Part shown: positions 31,458 to 42,256 of the stretch, piece after piece
How positions within the stretch are numbered: the first letter of the stretch is position 1
How the letters are laid out: the number at the start of each line of letters is the position of its first letter
NCBI GenBank assembly: GCA_019155205.2
Contig: JAHNZQ020000049.1
Span: 177,064 to 241,063 of the forward strand
DNA length: 64,000 nucleotides
From: Gracilaria vermiculophylla
Taxonomy: Eukaryota > Rhodophyta > Florideophyceae > Gracilariales > Gracilariaceae
Direction of reading: 5' to 3'
Made by a program: the position numbers and the translations under genes
Notes under the pieces: model-generated
Database searches by the model: none
What the model saw: the letters and a program-made list of their open reading frames with translations, nothing else
Told to the model about the DNA's origin: nothing

Positions 31458-31703
31458 TGTTGTAGAAGCATCTAGAAGCTTCTAGAAAGCAACTAGAAAC
31501 TGCTAATATCTTGAGACTTCTAGAAGGTTCAATAGAAGAAATTATGTAGAAGTATTTTATGCTTTATGATAGAAACTATTAGAAGTTCTAGAATACTATA
31601 GAAAATTTTGAGAACAGTATATAAGAAAGAATTACAGATCAGGTTTGATGAATGATAGAAGTCAAGCCTAGTCATCGAGATAAATCAACAGTGCGTTTAA
31701 TCA
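31458..31703 (+). repeat. Copia 3' LTR with heat-shock-element-like triplets
   Basis: Begins TGTTGTAGAAGC after a purine tract. The end (…TTTAATCA) is inferred. Upstream of a TATA box (GTATATAAG near 31,616-31,624) there are two three-unit arrays that fit the heat-shock element nGAAnnTTCnnGAAn: GAAGCTTCTAGAA at 31,475-31,487 and TTCTAGAAGGTTC at 31,518-31,530. A further TTCTAGAA lies at 31,586-31,593. A diverged relative of this LTR is at ~33,760-34,020. Confidence 0.65.
31475..31530 (+). promoter_or_regulatory. Candidate heat-shock elements in LTR
   Basis: Two perfect three-box inverted GAA/TTC arrays, about 90-140 bp upstream of a TATA box. In Arabidopsis ONSEN such boxes in a copia LTR give heat-induced transcription. 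The function here is inferred from sequence only. Confidence 0.5.
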
Positions 31704-31859
31704 AGTTTATCCTAAGCTCTGTACTACACCTATTTACAATACGGTGGTTCTCATCAAATCGCTAGACATATCAGGCAGGTGCATTATAATACAGTTGGTG
31801 ATGATTTCTCAAACTGTTTCGAACCTCCGCCCTGATGGCCTTATCCACATTGTCGGTAT

Positions 31860-33100
31860 ACAAAAAATTTCTCCGAGAGGTAGTAAAGTCGTTCTCACTC
31901 CCGTAAGCTGTGGCAAGCAGTGCTGTAGGGATGATCCTTTTGGATGTTTCCCGCCTGTTCGCGGCAATTCAATACTTTAGCGGAGGATTCTTGAATGAAC
32001 TCATCGACAGCGTAAGACTGCAACAGATATTGCAGCACTCTGCAATAGATGCAAAGCATCTCTCTAGCATCCTCGTTACTCACAGAAGTGTCTCCGGTCA
32101 TTCTGCTCTGAAGAAAGTAGTCATATTGCCTTTAGATGTAGAATAAAAACAAACACATGGAGGCACCTTTCGAAAAGCCATTTTTTTACATGATAAGTTA
32201 AACAGTTCTAAGAAACCAATTTTGGTGATGGGCTCATTACCTGTAAAGATTTTATTTCCGATTTGGAAACTAAGGTGTTGATTGTGTTTAGTTTCTTTCT
32301 GTGCGACACCTTCGGAATACAAAGCATCGCGATTGATCAACTTATAGGTGCGGTAATCGATAGCCTTCTTGAATACGTCATTCAACAGCCGCAGTTGCTC
32401 CCGGTTCTCATCATTAGAATCAAAGTCTGATAGTGTGCGCCGTTTGATTTCTTTATGGCAGCGAGGTTTTCCCTTGAGGTGGGATTCATCATGCTTTCTT
32501 TCACTGCAGTCTTTCCCTTGGTCTTTCGAGACGTCCGTTTCGGACTCAAAACGTGAAATCTCCAAGCCAGACCCTGCGCCTCGTTTTTACTTCCGATTGA
32601 TTTTCTTTCTATTTAATTTTGACTTCCGTCGGTACTAGCATTTTGAGTCCAAAAAACCCCCATAGTATGGGTCCACTCCATAGTTTTCCTTCGCGGCTTT
32701 ACCAGTTGGTTGTGGGAGGTAATACATTATGGGCCCCTTTCCTTCCTAAGGGTATGCCCTCGTCTCAATTGTTTCTCGTAGCTCCACACCACTCGAAGTA
32801 TTTCATAGGGCGGTCTAGTCATCCAGCTGGATAAACTTCTCGTCCACCACTTGGCCATACGGTGATTACACAGGCTCCTCCATTGGAGTAATTAATGACT
32901 GCTTTTAAGGAGGCGTCACCAACCGGAGTTTTTGAAAAGATTCCCTTCCCACCTGGTCGATATAATCCTGGGCATCTTCTTTTAGGAACAGTAACACTAC
33001 TGCAGAAATCCTTTCGGTCAAATACATCTGGGCGTGGTCAACCGATACGGCGATAAGCGCATTGATGTCCAAGTGGGGCACTGCCATTCAGACACTCTCT
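31860..33100 (-). pseudogene. Diverged gag relic related to gypsy A
   Basis: The minus frame 32,565-32,098 parallels the middle of gypsy A gag: a charged Lys/Glu/Ser-rich part, then A-I-D-Y-R-T-Y-K-L-I-N (compare V-D-Y-D-T-Y-R-L-N), F-T-G-N-E-P-I-T and K-V-P-P-C-V. The 32,101-31,895 frame continues the capsid part (S-Y-A-V-D-E-F-I-Q-E-S-S-A-K-V, compare G-Y-A-T-D-E-V-I). A 60-codon frame at 32,905-33,087 may be the N-terminal part. Neither pol nor LTR is attached. Divergence from gypsy A is large, so it is an older or different subfamily. Confidence 0.6.
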
Positions 33101-33759
33101 CTTCGTTTACCAATTAGTTTGTTGGATCGGATTTATGGCCTAGTCCGGCATATTCTAATCCTTTCGGTTGGGGTAAGGCATCTCCGCCGTCCTGCTGGCT
33201 ACTAGGAAAAGACCTATTGGTTCACTTCTTAAGTAACTCTTCTGCGTGGATTACCGGAAAGCTTGAAAAAGAATATTGCGCAACATACTCTACGTAGAGT
33301 AGAAACTTTTCATCTTTTTTATCAAACAATAATTTGCAGCTTTTTAGGTAGGTAAGCTGTATATGTCTAGAAATCAATATTCTCACGGAGCACTCAAATT
33401 TTGTTTATTGTGCCTTTATCAACCACCGATGCAGAATCAATTGCAATCATGAAAGAAGTTTAAAAATAATGTTTTTAAGCATTCTCAAAGATTTAACCTC
33501 GACCAAAATGAAACCGTTTAAAGTACATGTGGACAACCATTCTATGATTTTAATTTCCGAGATGCATGGTCAACACAAAGAAGTTAAAAAAATATTGAGA
33601 TAAGGAACTTTTATGTTTCAGACTGTGTCCATCAAAACAAAATGTTTATACTATATTGTTATACAAATAATATGACAGCCGATGTTCTATTTCAAATCTC
33701 TGCCAAAAATTAAGCATTGGATATTTAAAAAAATACTAGGCCATTGAAAGTTAGCTAGT
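33101..33759. other. AT-rich, nothing recognised
   Basis: No open frame or repeat with support. Confidence 0.5.
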
Positions 33760-34020
33760 TGAGACATATGTTTTTGGAAGCAAATGGAAAGCTTATTTGA
33801 AGGAAATAGTAAACTAGAAATTTTGTATTATTCTAGAATGCTATACAAAAGAATTATTTAGGAAGTTCTTCTTGTTTTGTGATAGATGTTGTGAGACTGT
33901 CTATAAAATCCATATAAAATTATCAGAACAGTACGTACGAAGTAATGGAACTCCAAGTTTGATGAAGGATAGAGGCTAAGCCGAGAAGTCAAGCCAAGAT
34001 CCTGAGATAAAGAAACACTG
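33760..34020 (+). repeat. Diverged relative of the heat-box copia LTR
   Basis: Shares ordered islands with 31,458-31,703: CTAGAA boxes, TTCTAGAATGCTATA, the TCAGAACAGTA block, AGTTTGATGAAGGATAGA and CACTGCGTTTA. Limits are uncertain. Confidence 0.55.
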
Positions 34021-34189
34021 CGTTTATTTAAAGCTATGTATTGCTCATCTCGCATCATTTTGCCTAGGTATTTCATACACAGATACCCAGACAACAACAC
34101 ACTTCCATTGAATGCTTTGTATTGACGTAAGTACTTGTAGACGCAATTTGGTGACTGCAACACCACGGCTGTATCCATTCTTGGATTCA

Positions 34190-34480
34190 AATGGACTTTA
34201 TGAAGCAAGGTTGCCAAATGCAGAAGAGAAGTCTGTATAAATGGAATCTGTTCCATACAGAGAGGCGTTTGATTACGTATTGTTTCTTAGCAGACAAGCA
34301 CGTTCTGATATGACTACTCCAATTTCGCTACTCGGAAAATTTGTTTATGCACCTGAACCAGAGCATTGGAATTTTTCGAAAGCTGTAGTTTGCTATTTGA
34401 AAGGAAATCGTAAGCCTTCATTACAAGTATCGAATGATACTGCAATAATTTGTGAAGCTCAAGTTGACGGAAATTGAGGA
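34190..34480 (+). pseudogene. Copia reverse-transcriptase/RNase H connection fragment
   Basis: The frame from 34,241 reads V-P-Y-R-E-A, F-L-S-R-Q-A-R-S-D-M-T-T-P-I-S-L-L-G-K-F and H-W-N-F-S-K-A-V-V-C-Y-L-K-G. This is the block after the copia reverse-transcriptase palm, where families read PYREAVGSLLYL, RPDI and HWKALKHLLRYLKG. No RNase H follows. It is an isolated relic next to its probable LTR (33,760-34,020). Confidence 0.8.
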
Positions 34481-34992
34481 AAAAACCTCGACAAGCGTAG
34501 AACATGAGGAGGTCAATACATCAGTGTTGGTAGATTTCCTACAATTTGAACGTGGAAGCTTCAAAAATCTACTGCGCTATCCACATCCGAGCCTGAACGT
34601 TGCGCACAATCTGAATATATACATACACGAATGGCAATGGTGTAGAAACGTTATGGAGGAGATTCAAATGCCAATTGTTGGACCTGTATAAATTGTCCAA
34701 GACGATTCCGGAACTGTGAAGTGGTCAAAAACGTATGTTGGGAAGTGAAAAGCCAGACACGTGGATTAATGCTTTCATCATGGCCTAAAGTATAAGCAGT
34801 CAATGAAATAGTTGTTGCACATGTTCCCTCAATGAACCATGCCGACGTTACTTAATGATTAAAACTTTTACAGGATATCTATATATCTATTTTCGTGATG
34901 CACTTCATGCTACTTCTGTGTAGAATCGAGGAGAGGTATTAGCGTTTTAATGCTTCACCATACTTGACACAGCCTTGATTTTTGCGATCGTA

Positions 34993-36279
34993 CAGTATGT
35001 TTCAAAAGTAAAGGACACCTGGCATTGTGATGCAAATCATCGTTTTTAGTACTGTAGTGATACCAAAATCAGTTTTCAAAAACCTTCGAGTTAAAAAACC
35101 GTTTCAAAATCATAGAAAATTTCACTTTCACACTTCATTTTGCCTTCTCCAGTAGTTGATTTTTGCTTTTTTGTACTAAATAATACTAATCCAACGCTTT
35201 TGCATCGCGTTTCTCTTACGTCCCATACTTAACATATTCATAGTTTTCGCGCTATTTCCAATACTTTTGCTTTAATCAAAACCTGTTCAGAAAAGCCCAT
35301 AATGACCATAAAGCATTCTAACGAGTACATCTTATTCATTTTCAAAGTGGTTTAAGTGAACTTAACGCGTACGCAACTCCATGGCATTAATTTATAGCAA
35401 GAGAAAAACGTTTTTCATTGCTATAGACTACTAAACGGCAGCGCTATCTTTGTGAAAAACCAGTTTACATTTCTGATCAGATATGTAAAATTTTATAAAA
35501 CGTTGTGTGAAAGCATTTGTATGCCTTTTTGAGTCTATATTGCTATCTGAAAAGGCTGTATATGTAGTTTTGTTCATCGAGATTCCAGTGCATAACATAA
35601 TATAAGCTCGAATAGAACTTTTTTATGTTCAAATTTTGTTTGATCCTTTTTGCTTATGATAGAAATATGTAAAACACTGTTGTTCATCTCAACTAAAGTT
35701 TTACTCAATTTAAAATACATTCTCTTCACAGCTTTCTTTTTTTTCAATGCTCATTGCACACTTAGGCAGCATGTTTTGTTTATTTGCAGCTTCCAAATGG
35801 AAATGATGTTCAGTTTTATAAACCAAAAGAAATTTTGAAGCGTTTTTCATTACCATTTTATTCATTTTTTGTAAACGTATCGTTTTCTCATTGGGTTTTT
35901 AGTTCAAAATACATTCACAGGATAATATTCTTGCAAAACGTCATGCATAATGTTGCAGCTGAGCAGTATTAAGCTATCAATAAAACTTTATGTTTATATT
36001 ACAGTAAATATTTAAGAAAATGATATAAAAATGGGAAGAAAAGGTATAGATCTTAGGTACTGTTTGAAGTATTTTGTTATAAGCTTTTAATGTAGAAGAT
36101 GTTATGTCTTTTTGAGGAAAGAAAACAACGTGTTGTGGAAATAATCACGAGTGAGTTCGAAATGTCCTATACTTTTGAAACGCGTTTTTGAGGGTTTTAA
36201 CGAAGGGGGGTGGCTACAGTAGGCAAAAATGCATATTTTGGCGCGCTTTTGCACTGTCCTTTACTTTTGAAACGCACTG
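34993..36279. mobile_element. Tc1-type element without recognisable transposase
   Basis: TA flanks (34,991-34,992 and 36,280-36,281). Ends are CAGTATGTTTCAAAAGTAAAGGACA and its partner TGTCCTTTACTTTTGAAACGCACTG. The terminal ~120 bp on each side match the ends of 38,846-39,359. The second end of each element contains an internal repeat of the terminus (GTCCTATACTTTTGAAACGCG about 110 bp inside). It is 1,287 bp, close to full-length Tc1 size, but the very AT-rich interior shows no transposase motif. Confidence 0.8.
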
Positions 36280-36281
36280 TA

Positions 36282-36839
36282 CTTGACGACCGTTTCTGTA
36301 TTATTTTATGTATTTGCCAAGTATACAAAACTCTCACGGCGAAAAGTGTTTTCGTTCTTGCCAAGAAGACATCTCCTTGTCGTACCCAATATGGTACTTC
36401 TGATACTTTCTGAATTGAAAAACTATCATTGTAGCGTATCAATTTTTTTGATATCTGTTGTGGCGCGCGTGGAACAGCGCGTTCATGCATCCAAAGCCAT
36501 GCTTACGTTATATATGTCTCATGAAAGAATTCATCGGCTTTGTTGTTGGCAACAATGACCTAGAACACTCTTTGAATCCTGAACTCCACTGGCTGCATGC
36601 GTTTCATCCCAGCAGTCCCTTCTCCAGACTTCGCCGACCAGCTTCAACCACGCGTCGTTCCGTACAGCATCAGATTACTTCCTCTCGTCGCGTTTGGAAA
36701 ACCGAAGGCTTTGAAGTTCACCCTCTTGTTCCTCCACTTTCTGCCAATTATGACCTTCTCTTCATCCCACAGCGCCACAGAACAACCTTTCTTTGCATTC
36801 TAAACCGTTCTCTTTCAGCACATTTGAAGTATCATCTTC
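36282..36839. other. Upstream region of the membrane protein gene
   Basis: Becomes gradually richer in C and T toward the gene. The frame 36,458-36,889 overlaps the true start and has no motif. No clear TATA box is seen. Confidence 0.5.
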
Positions 36840-38306
36840 ATGGATGCGTCGAACGCCAAAACGACAACACTTTTGTTAGATGGTCTTGACTTCACTCCAG
36901 GATTCACGCTATCTACAATTCAATTCGGCAATGAGGCACTTAATACTATCACCACGTCTCTGCTCACCGCGTTGATAATTGCCAATCTCTTGAGCATCAT
37001 CAATCGATTGATACTGTTGACTCGCCCCGACGTCTTCAGCTACAGCTCGTTTGCGCGATCACACGTTTTCCAAAATTCAGATGACCCGTTGCGAATCTGG
37101 TCCTGGATGCGTGGATGGTACGACTTTCGAGCCCACGGCCCCCGTGCTACGAGTCCTATGCATTACCGAATTTCTAAACGCCTTCTTCTCGTGCCGCTTT
37201 GTGCTCGGATTGCTGTACTTGTCGTGACCATTGGGTCTATTGCGTTGGCATTGCCGTATGAAAAGCGTCTTGATGCTTGCAGTCGTGGGGATTACGCGTT
37301 AACTCAGGAAGACGTTGTTGCACGCCCTATTGTAAGGGCACAGGGCTTACTGCGAGTATGTTATCCTATACCTGTCAAATCGAAGCTCGGTACGGTAAGA
37401 TCGACAGCCTCTTATTGTTCGTTCAGTGTGTCCCCTGGTGATGTGAATCAAATGGCTAACCTCGTGAAAACTCTTGAAAACACCTCGATGGACGGATTAG
37501 TAGCTGCGGGTTATTTTCCAAATACTGGGGTGATGTTGTCGATTATTGCCTCGGGTCAATTGTTTCAGGTTTCTGCTTCATTTATAGAATGGAGAACTGA
37601 AAACGGCGATTTCTACCACTCTTTGCTTTCAAGCTGGGACGGTCAACGATTCATCGAAGCAATTACCGTTGGGTTGAGCTTTGCGTTGAATGAGACATGC
37701 AAGAGTGTAGGAATCACAGAACAGAAAGATTCCGATTTTGAATTCAGTGCTGGGTTTGTTAATTGCTCTTTTAACGCCAACTTGGCATTAAGGTATGTCA
37801 CTGCATCAGTGAGAGAGAGTATGCGATTTCGAAAACAGAAACAGACTGCTCTTCGTGTCCTCGACAAGGGTGATGAGATGTCCGAAGCAAGGCAGACTTG
37901 CCCAGTCGATGTCACCGTCCAACGGCCGATGATCAACATCGTACCGCTGCTCGTCGGCCTCACTCTGGCGTTTTGCCTGAACGTGACTGTGGGAGTGACC
38001 GTTTCACATCGCGGAAATGCGATGGACGCGGCCTTCCACCTTGTGCGGGAAGTGTTGGGACACGACACAGGCGCCAATCCGCTGCAGGTGTCCGCGAGAG
38101 GAGACGACATCGAAAACGTTGCGCTGCGCAATCGTGTGTGCGCTGATGGGATTTCTGGGCACAAGGGATTCATGCATGGGCAAGGCGATACCGTCGTGGA
38201 GGAGTTTGACAGTAGACAGACGGTGGGGCGGTGCATGCAAGTGGCTTGCCGTGGCCTGCGCAATATGAACGAGATAGTGTCGGAAAAAGGAGGGAATGCG
38301 GTATGA
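36840..38306 (+). CDS. Three-segment membrane protein, unknown family (paralogue 1, intact)
   Basis: 488 codons, uninterrupted, with ATGG context at the start and TGA at the end. No known domain is recognised. Hydrophobic segments lie at about residues 36-60, 113-138 and 363-388. Between the second and third is a ~225-residue loop with six cysteines (C147, C174, C193, C287, C309, C354) and N-glycosylation-type sites (N-T-S 214, N-E-T 284, N-C-S 308), suggesting an extracellular or lumenal, disulphide-bonded domain. The ~100-residue tail contains a conserved block, D-A-A-F-H-L-V-R-E-V-L-G-H-D-T-G-A-N-P-L-Q. All six cysteines, the segments and the tail block are conserved in the paralogue at 40,796, whose length is almost the same. 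That conservation argues for a real protein. A role as receptor or surface protein is only a guess. It lies between two Tc1-type elements. Confidence 0.85.
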   Translation: MDASNAKTTTLLLDGLDFTPGFTLSTIQFGNEALNTITTSLLTALIIANLLSIINRLILLTRPDVFSYSSFARSHVFQNSDDPLRIWSWMRGWYDFRAHGPRATSPMHYRISKRLLLVPLCARIAVLVVTIGSIALALPYEKRLDACSRGDYALTQEDVVARPIVRAQGLLRVCYPIPVKSKLGTVRSTASYCSFSVSPGDVNQMANLVKTLENTSMDGLVAAGYFPNTGVMLSIIASGQLFQVSASFIEWRTENGDFYHSLLSSWDGQRFIEAITVGLSFALNETCKSVGITEQKDSDFEFSAGFVNCSFNANLALRYVTASVRESMRFRKQKQTALRVLDKGDEMSEARQTCPVDVTVQRPMINIVPLLVGLTLAFCLNVTVGVTVSHRGNAMDAAFHLVREVLGHDTGANPLQVSARGDDIENVALRNRVCADGISGHKGFMHGQGDTVVEEFDSRQTVGRCMQVACRGLRNMNEIVSEKGGNAV

Positions 38307-38845
38307 AAACGCTCGCGCACGATTATGTTGTGGGTTCAACAAGTGCATGACTGCTCGTGGCTTCGGGTGGAAGTGGGATGTGAATCGAGCAGGACTGCAA
38401 CATCCCCGCGAGAGCTGTGTGCGGTCTGAGCCCCGTGGTCTGAGCCGCGGCTGCTCATTCTGAAAGCGCACTGCTTCGCGTGGACAAGGTTCAAAGGTAT
38501 GCGCGTGAAGGGCTCGGGACGTTCCTTCCTAGGGACATTCTAAGCGGCTTGTCATCGAAGGCAAACGAGTCCCAGCAACTCTAGCATTCTCCGGGAAGGC
38601 ACCTCGTGGTACCCGCAATGGCATTTCCACGGTTATTGGGTACCCCTGGGTACAGGGTTAATGCCACTAATGCGACGTGTAAGCGGTGTGACAAATACCA
38701 CTTGCACGGGCACCATCAGAAATGGACATTTGAGGTCACAAGTTTCCACTGTCTGCAATTCGACAGCAACGACGGTCCTATGGTCTTTGTGTACCACAGA
38801 TAAAAGTAGAGTTATTGGGACACGCAGAAGCACAAAGACAGTCTA
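38307..38845. other. GC-rich intergenic after the membrane protein gene
   Basis: No gene. The repeated GTCTGAGCC unit near 38,427-38,448 is minor. Confidence 0.5.
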
Positions 38846-39359
38846 AAGTCTGTTTCAAAAGTATAGGACACCTGGCATTTTGATGCAAATCATCAATTTT
38901 AGTACTGTAGGCCTATGCAAACTAGTTTTTGAAAAATGTTAAGTTCAAAAATCGTTTCAAAATGATAGGANNNNNNNNNNNNNNNNNNNNNNNNNNNNNN
39001 NNNNNNNNNNNNNNNNNNNNNNNNNNNNNNNNNNNNNNNNNNNNNNNNNNNNNNNNNNNNNNNNNNNNNNAATCGATATTTTGTTGGATTTGATAGAAAA
39101 GATGCTACAACATGACGCGAACGGCCGAGTTTTCTAGCAATATTGAACACGTTGTGTCCTTCTGCTTTATATTTAAGGATTTGGTGCTGTTCTGAAAGCG
39201 AAAGAGGGCTTCCTCTAGCCATGACTGCGGGATACTACGGAGTGTCCTATACTTTTGAAACGCGTTTTTGATGGTATTAACGAAGGGGGGTGGCTACAGC
39301 GGCAAAAAATCCATATTTTGGCGCGCTTTTGCAGTGTCCTATACTTTTGAAACGCACTG
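38846..39359 (-). mobile_element. Internally deleted Tc1-like element
   Basis: Ends match 34,993-36,279 (TTTCAAAAGTATAGGACACC left, GTCCTATACTTTTGAAACGCACTG right). TA flanks at 38,844-38,845 and 39,360-39,361. On the minus strand, from 39,222, the transposase N-terminus M-A-R-G-S-P-L-S-L-S-E-Q-H-Q-I-L and a helix-turn-helix (F-N-I-A-R-K-L-G-R-S) are readable up to the gap. After the gap only the C-terminal end is left (F-E-T-I-F-E-L-N). The catalytic domain is absent or hidden in the gap. Confidence 0.8.
38971..39070. other. Assembly gap (100 N) inside Tc1 element
   Basis: Exactly 100 N; the true length is unknown. It may contain the missing transposase core. Confidence 0.95.
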
Positions 39360-40795
39360 TACAAGCCACACTGTCGACAAATTCAGTCTCGAAGACAGTC
39401 TTCAAGCTACACTGTCTTCGAGTAGTGAATCGATTAAGACATTGTCAGTTTAAGCTAGATTAGTGATCGCAGCACATTGCTTACTATTAAAGACGGAGAG
39501 TCTGCTGTTCTCCCACGAGAATCAGCCAGACCCCTCTTTGTACCGCATCTTCCGCTCCGCCGTGTTACGCTTTGGGAAGCAATACAAAAGCGGATTGTTC
39601 AACTTTTCACCAAGGCTGGAGAGTCCGCTTTTGTAATCCTTCTCACCCATCACGGGTACCACGCAATCCATTATCAAAGATCATCCGCGTTCCGAATACG
39701 TTTCCCTCGGCAAACCGAGACTCTGGGTTTACTAGAATTGCTGAGGTTGGCATGTTTCGACCAAGAAGTTTCAAACCTCGATTTGATTGTCTGGACACTT
39801 CAACAGGGCTTGAATGAAATAGATTTTGGAAAGTCACTAGAATGGAGGGCAATTCGATACGAAACCAATACTTGTTTAAAGATACCAAGAGATTATAGAC
39901 TTTGTCTCGTCATGTTGCGATTATTATTTATGCAGTACATTATTGTTTTGTGGAATGCAGACTATTTTTTTGCAAATTGTTGAAATGGCCTTATGCTGCT
40001 AAAGTAGATAACAGCCAATAGTTGATCTAAATCCAATACTTGCAACACAATGCGTTGCAGGGCATAAAATTTACATTCATTATTGGTTAACTATTCGCAG
40101 CTGTCTTCTTGAATGATAAAGAAATATTCTTTTTGGTATGCTATTGTAGATATCCTCGATCGCTTTTCGTATATTGAGATACTATTTGTCTCTCCAAAAA
40201 TGTAACTGGGAACATCACTCAACTAAGCGTCTACGAATCGTTCTACTACAAAGAGAAAACTGGATGCACACATATACTGATTTCAAACATTTTGTCAGAA
40301 AATTATTTGGAGGCGTATCGAATTATGCTGCTAGCAGGTGACCTCTGGAGCCTACTGCTGACTGAAAGGCAATTCGCGCAAGGGAGATTTATGGGCTGCA
40401 GCTGTATTTGCGAAACACAACCTCTTTGCATGTTTCTTACATGACGGACGTCGCTGACGTGCTCCTCCCTGAACCCACCAACAGCTTTTTTCTACTGTCT
40501 TCAGTCGTTCCTAGATTATTTCACTTACGGGTTTTCGTATATTGGCTTCGTGTTTCTCATATTGCCCAAATTCTGCTCTTTCAGTCCATGACCCAGAGCA
40601 TTCGGTGGCATTCCCTTTAACACAAGCTGCCATCTCCAACTAAGACTATTGCGAGGAAAAGCTTGCAACTGCTCACTCTGGGTTCACTGGACAAGACCAT
40701 GAATAGAGCCTCTCCATCCCAACCAAAAGCAGCAGCACCAAACAAAATGTCGAGATTGAAAGTCCCTTGTTCATCATATTTTAATCTTTTATGCC
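39360..40795. other. Intergenic between the two membrane protein genes
   Basis: Contains a 12-bp inverted repeat (CTCGAAGACAGT at 39,388-39,399 and its complement at 39,411-39,422) directly beyond the Tc1 end. An open frame at 39,477-39,983 (168 codons) shows no motif; its opposite strand faintly recalls the LTR-A interior, so it may be a very old LTR. No supported gene. Confidence 0.45.
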
Positions 40796-42256
40796 ATGGC
40801 CGCGTCCTTCGGCGATACAACAAGACTGATGGATGGCCTCAATTTCACTCCGCAATCTTCCGTCACAACCACCCAGTTCAAGAGTGAGGCAGCCAACACT
40901 GTTGTCACTTCTCTACTCATCACGTTGATAATAGCCAACCTTGTAAGCATCATCGACCGATTGGTATTCCGAACCCACAGTAATATATTCAGTTATCGTT
41001 CTTTCGCTCGCTCATATTTTTTTCTCAATTCGGACGACCCGTTGCGGATCTGGTTCTGGATGCGGGGCCAGTATGGATTTTGGAACGCAGCACATGATTT
41101 TGCTCCGTCTCAGTACGGAATGTGGAAAAGATTTCTCGTTGTCCCTATCTGTACTCGTATAGGTGTACTTGTTATCACTTTTGGTTCCAATGCATTGTCA
41201 ATACCTTCAGAAAAGCGTCTTAATGCATGCTGTCTTGGAGACTACACTGCTGTTCAGGGAGATATTGCCCAAAGTCCTGATGTACAGGGGCAGAAATGGG
41301 ACGATGTATGTTCTCATATACCTTTAAAAACAGAGCTTGGCACGTTTAGATCGTCAGCATCTTACTGTTCGTAAAATTTATTCTTGGGCGACATTCCTGT
41401 ATTAGCGAATATGACGACTAATCTAGAAAGCTCTTCAACACCCGGGATGGTAGCGGCATTATATGTTAAAAGCAAGGGCATGGTATTTGCAGTGATTGCC
41501 TCTGGCCCGACGGTTCAGACAATTGCTTCATATGTAGGATGGAGAACAGAGAAAGGCAATATCTACCACTCTTTGATGCGGAGATGGAATGGTCAGCAAT
41601 ACTGCAAAGCAATCATCGCTGGTTTGAACTTTTCGTTGAACGAAACATGTAATATCTCAAAGGTTTTTGACATGGACACTGGAGAAGCAGGAGTGTACAT
41701 GGGCACTTTGGAATGCTCTTTTATCGCAAACAATATTTTGAATGGTGTTTCTGGATTCATTAGAGAAAGTCTGCGGTTCCAGAGACAAAAAGAGACTGCT
41801 CTTCGTACACTTGTGCGACGTGAAGGGGTATTAGACACACAGCAAGTGTGCGCAGTTGATGTTACCGTCTCTCGTCCGTTGATTAACATCATACTGCTGC
41901 TCATTGCTTTAGTGACCGCGTTTTTCTTGAATATCTTGGTAGAAAGAATTATATCAAAGAGTGCAAACGCGATGGATGCCGCTTTTCATCTAGTACGAAA
42001 AGTGCTAGGACATGATACTGGCGCCAACCCGTTGCAAATATCGACAAGGCGGGGCAACGTACGAACAGTTGCGTTGAACAAGTTCGTATGCGCTGATGGG
42101 GTTTCTGCACACTTCGGATTCTTACAGGGGCAGGGCGAAGATGTGGTGCAAGAGTTCGACACCGGAAAAACGGTGGGAAGGTGTATTCAAGTGACTCGTC
42201 GAGGCCCTCGCTTTGTGACTGAAATACCGCCAAAGTGGAAAGAAATGAAAATGTGA
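40796..42256 (+). pseudogene. Three-segment membrane protein paralogue 2, one in-frame stop
   Basis: Aligns end to end with 36,840-38,306: D-G-L-[DN]-F-T-P, S-L-L-I-T-L-I-I-A-N-L, N-S-D-D-P-L-R-I-W, E-K-R-L-[DN]-A-C, S-Y-C-S, N-E-T-C, A-F-H-L-V-R-K-V-L-G-H-D-T-G-A-N-P-L-Q, T-V-G-R-C. Total 486 codons in one frame, broken only by TAA at 41,372-41,374 (codon 193), directly after S-Y-C-S, where paralogue 1 has F. The start (gccATGG) and all conserved cysteines are retained. With a single lesion it may be a very young pseudogene, a strain-specific null allele, a sequencing error or a readthrough gene. If the stop is real the product would lose the third segment and the tail. Confidence 0.85.

Noticed and set aside
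37643..38471. Minus-strand ORFs (225 and 155 codons) opposite the membrane gene
   Set aside because: Antisense of the conserved plus-strand gene. They are not open in the same way opposite the paralogue.
39388..39422. Hairpin as a transcription terminator
   Set aside because: Eukaryotic context, no U-tract and no gene ending there. It lies beside a transposon end.
39477..39983. 168-codon plus-strand ORF
   Set aside because: No motif. The opposite strand weakly resembles LTR-A interior, so an old LTR is at least as likely.
41372..41374. Reassigned stop codon in this organism
   Set aside because: TAA, TAG and TGA all interrupt decayed elements alike, and intact genes end normally. One TAA in one paralogue is no evidence for a variant code.
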